DNA from: Oryzias latipes
Lineage: Eukaryota > Chordata > Actinopteri > Beloniformes > Adrianichthyidae
Length of the DNA: 64,000 nucleotides
NCBI RefSeq assembly: GCF_002234675.1
Contig: NC_019864.2
Coordinates: 22,012,582 to 22,076,581 of the forward strand
Reading direction: 5' to 3'
Below the pieces are notes generated by a model that worked only from the letters and a program-made list of their open reading frames with translations, was not told where the DNA came from and searched no databases. A program made the position numbers and the translations under genes. Below are positions 60,861 through 64,000 of this stretch, in pieces. Position 1 is the stretch's first letter. Each line of letters opens with the position of its first letter.

Positions 60861-63737
60861 GAACGTTTTAACAATAGATTAAAAGAAGACTGGAGTGAGA
60901 CTTTAACTGTTCCAGCATAGCCAGATCTCTTTGCATCAAGTTTTATTAAAACTTTTGCCGTGACGCAGCCAAAAATTGTCACCATCTCTCAAAGTCAATG
61001 ATGCTAAAACGTGCAAACCATTCAAATTTCTTCCAGCACCAAGCCTGTCAGGAACACGTGTGTCCAAGACCAACATGCAGCTGCACCGCTTGTGCGTTAA
61101 TGAACAGCGCCGTGCGTTTTCACATTATCATTCAGCCCTGTACCCTCTGACTCCCCCCACACCCCGTCTTTAATAGCTGTCTGCCCATCAACCCCCTCCC
61201 AACCCACCCTTTTCCCCTCCAAAAGCCTCCTTTCCCACTATTGTGGGAACTGGTGGGTGATGTGGCAGGCTCTAACTGGGGGGCAGGGTGGGAAAGACCC
61301 TCCAGACTAGACATGAGCAGATGCCTGAGACATAAGACTGTCGTGTGGATCACCAGGGTTGGGCGAGCCTCTGAGTTTAATGTGCGAGTCTGTGCATGTT
61401 GGCGTATGAGTGCAGTGGGAGGGGTCGACGTCTAGCTCCCGGAGCACCACCTGATCGTTCATTAGTCCTTTCAGGCTGCTTTGCCTATGTCTGAAAATCA
61501 GGGAGATGCTTCGTTTTCAGCTAAACGACAGGGATTTCCCAGGAATTAAAACCCATCCATTAGACATGCATGCACACATGCATTTGAAAGCAAACTGTCT
61601 GATGGCAGACAGTACATCATCTGTCATGCACTCCAATAGTTTAATTGTGATTTTTTTTCCCCCCCTCTTTCTTAAAGGAAACAAAAGCGTAATAAAAACC
61701 CAAGAAAATAACTGATGGCACACTGTTTTACAGGGAATGACTCAGCGACTACACCTCCAAGCTCAATGACATAACCCGCATTTAATGATTATTAATGAAT
61801 CTTATACTGTGTAAGTTCTTTCACCAGATGTGTTAGGCATGTGCAGATGACATGTCAAAGGAACATTCATTCACAGAAGAAAGCCTGAGCTATATTCCTT
61901 ATTGCATTTGTTTGGCTCATCTGTGATGAAGCGCACAGCTTCCAGCTGGTTGGACAAAGGGAAGAAAATATAAAAAAAGCTCAAACACTTAAGGTAGAGA
62001 CTTAATTTTGCCACACCTGCAGAGAAAAAAGGAGTTGCATGTCGTTGTATTTGAAACTCTTGCCTGTGAAGAAAGGGTTAAAGGTAGAAAATGTGGGTGG
62101 AAAGGAGACGGCAGGTGTAGCACATGGGCAGCCATGTTTCAGCCGCCGTGCTGTCTGAGCTAGCTTGTGCACCCTGAATCCATCTGCATGGCGCTGAGCA
62201 TGGAGAGTGTGTGTGTGTTGACTGCAGCTACGCATGCAAACAGACACGGTCAAAGACAGATCTGATTTGTCAGGAAAATAAATTCCTCCTTCAGATATGA
62301 TGATGAAAAAACAGTGACTTGCATAAATTCCCAACTGAAAGTCTTGTGATACATAGTAGGGAAATACACGTGTCTTACGTAACTAAAGGGGTAAACAAAA
62401 GAAATTCCTCTGGTATGTTTGCTCTGAGACTATAATGATCTTCAGTCAACGTAGTCTGAAACCAGACTGACAGAAGTCAGAGGTCAGCAGCTTTGACAAC
62501 GCCTGAACTTCCAATTCAACCACCAAAGTCAGCTCTCAGTACCTGGGTGCTTTTAATTTGAAAGGAAGGGTATGTCAGGAGAAAACGTTTTTCTTTGCTT
62601 TTTATGAATCTTAAGCGCTAATAATTTATACCGTATAAGCTAATGCTTCTCACTCTGTGTGGGTGCAGCTTGGTATCCATGGTAGCGATGAAATGTTCAT
62701 CTCCTGAGTGACCTCCTGGCTATGTGTTAGGGATACAGCAGTTCACTTTCATTTGGTTCAAACCTCCATGTTTGGGTTATGGTTACCAACAACAAAAAAA
62801 CTAAAAAATTAGAAAAGTAAATTTTCAAATTTTCTGATGAGGAGGTAACAATGGAGAAAAACCTCTCAGTTGTCTCATATTAAGCCTGGTGTAATATAAT
62901 CAAACAATAAAAAATAAATCCCACTTAAATTTAGTTTGACACAATGTAAACATAGTGGTATGCAGTAGGGATGTTACTATTCACTTTCCCCACGATTTGC
63001 TTCGGTAGAGTCAAGTTCATGTTCATAGTGTGTCTGCAGCCTGTCACGGAGTTCAGGGTGGTGGTGGTGGATGTGTGTGAAGAGTACATAGCCTTTGACC
63101 TCTGCTGGGGTTGCTATGGGAGAGAGGCCGGTAGGTGCAGCAATCTAAGTTTGAAAAGGCCAGAGCTGTCCTGCAGGCTTCAAACCTCCTTCCAGCACAC
63201 ACACACAAACTATTCACACATGCTCACAGATGGCACGGGCCAGCTTGGAAATGTTAGAGCTCTTTCTGCTCATCAGTCTGCTGCAACTCATCCAGACTTT
63301 GGATGAACCGTGGAACTCTTCTTCAGTGGATTCTGCTGCTTGCCTTACTTATTCTCACCAACTGCATGGGCTTGGGTCTATCACAACATGCAGAAAACCG
63401 CTTTAAAAAAGGAAAATTAATATTTAAAAAAAGGTCTGTCCTTTGATATCTAATATGTTTAAAACGATTTAACTAAAAGTAGTCCCTAAATTGTAGTATT
63501 TTACATTTGTATGAGTAATTCAGAAGATTAAATAGGATTGACATAATTTTAAATGAACACAGAATTTTATTTTGAAAAATGGATTTCATAAATTCTTTAT
63601 TTTTGCTTTATCACATCCTTCCACTTTCCCAAACCTTTGGATGATAAACTGTAACACCAGTGAACCACGTGCTTCTGTGTCTTCTTCCTTCAGCTGCTGA
63701 GCGTTTGATGTTTGACTGAGGGCGTGTGAGAGTGGGC
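60861..63737. other. Noncoding stretch, possible regulatory sequence
   Basis: No gene recognised. Unlike the transposon-rich first half of the window, it has no identifiable mobile element. Blocks such as 61530-61650 and 61735-61880 are of mixed composition with homeodomain-type ATTA clusters, a look common in conserved noncoding elements near developmental genes. Conservation cannot be judged here. Confidence 0.3.
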
Positions 63738-63890
63738 ATGCAAATCCACCGATTGTAATTTGTGCATGTTCCCTGGCCCCTGTGTAAACGGGTGTGAGTG
63801 TGGCCTCATTTAAGGCTGCATTCATTCAGGGGAGGGGTCTCGCGCATAAAAGAGCGCGTATTTGCATACGCTGCATGCCGTCTGCATAGA
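63738..63890 (+). promoter_or_regulatory. TATA promoter flanked by POU octamers
   Basis: An octamer ATGCAAAT at 63738-63745, a TATA-like ATAAAA at 63846-63851 within GCGCATAAAAGAGCGCG, and a second octamer ATTTGCAT at 63860-63867. Transcription would start near 63875-63885 and run out of the window, with a poly-A tract at 63901-63919 in the leader. No start codon with family resemblance is visible before the end. Confidence 0.45.
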
Positions 63891-64000
63891 GGGAGCAGTC
63901 AAAAAAAAAAAAAAAAAAAGATATCAGAGGTAGACAAAGAGAACGAGGACAAATCCTTCATTGTGGGCTCGGTGGGAGAACAGGTTCATCTGAATTGGGG

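Overview
The window is teleost fish nuclear DNA. It has multi-exon genes with GT-AG introns, vertebrate-specific gene content, long (AT)n microsatellites, and fish-type Tc1/mariner, hAT, PIF/Harbinger and non-LTR elements. A percomorph close to medaka-like fishes would fit, but the species cannot be fixed from the sequence alone. All coding models below were assembled by hand from exon translations. The fbxo31, fanci, polg, tvp23 and both carboxylesterase models keep reading frame across every splice junction.

Layout. 1-3.2 kb: repeat-rich flank in which an RTE-like LINE sits inside an older repeat. 3.3-9.3 kb (+): complete fbxo31, ten coding exons, 585 aa. 10.5-29.7 kb: a tandem duplication in which each unit carries a 13-exon carboxylesterase gene on the minus strand (copy A 11.26-18.04 kb, copy B 24.44-28.44 kb). 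The units are nearly identical in exons but carry different mobile-element insertions: a nested Harbinger/hAT block, a LINE and a large hAT in A; a Tc1 element and a LINE fragment in B. Copy B has lost the AG of one splice acceptor. 30.8-31.34 kb: an intact tRNA-Arg(ACG) gene beside a tandem array of tRNA 3'-half copies.

32.3-42.2 kb (+): complete fanci, 37 coding exons, 1322 aa. 42.2-49.4 kb (-): complete polg, 21 coding exons, 1160 aa. The two genes converge with 59 bp between stop codons, so their 3' UTRs must overlap. The FANCI-POLG pairing is conserved with human chromosome 15. 50.6-52.6 kb (-): an uncharacterised multi-exon gene with a small cysteine motif. 53.5 kb: a 5'-truncated tRNA-Arg(TCG). 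53.8-55.35 kb (+): a TVP23-family Golgi membrane protein gene, six exons, 199 aa. 56.7-64 kb: a CpG/CRE promoter with an unrecognised first exon, then about 7 kb of noncoding sequence that may hold conserved regulatory elements, ending in a TATA-type promoter flanked by two POU octamers.

Functionally the genes are mostly housekeeping: ubiquitin ligase substrate selection (fbxo31), interstrand crosslink repair (fanci), mitochondrial DNA replication (polg) and Golgi trafficking (tvp23). The carboxylesterase pair is the accessory, fast-changing part.
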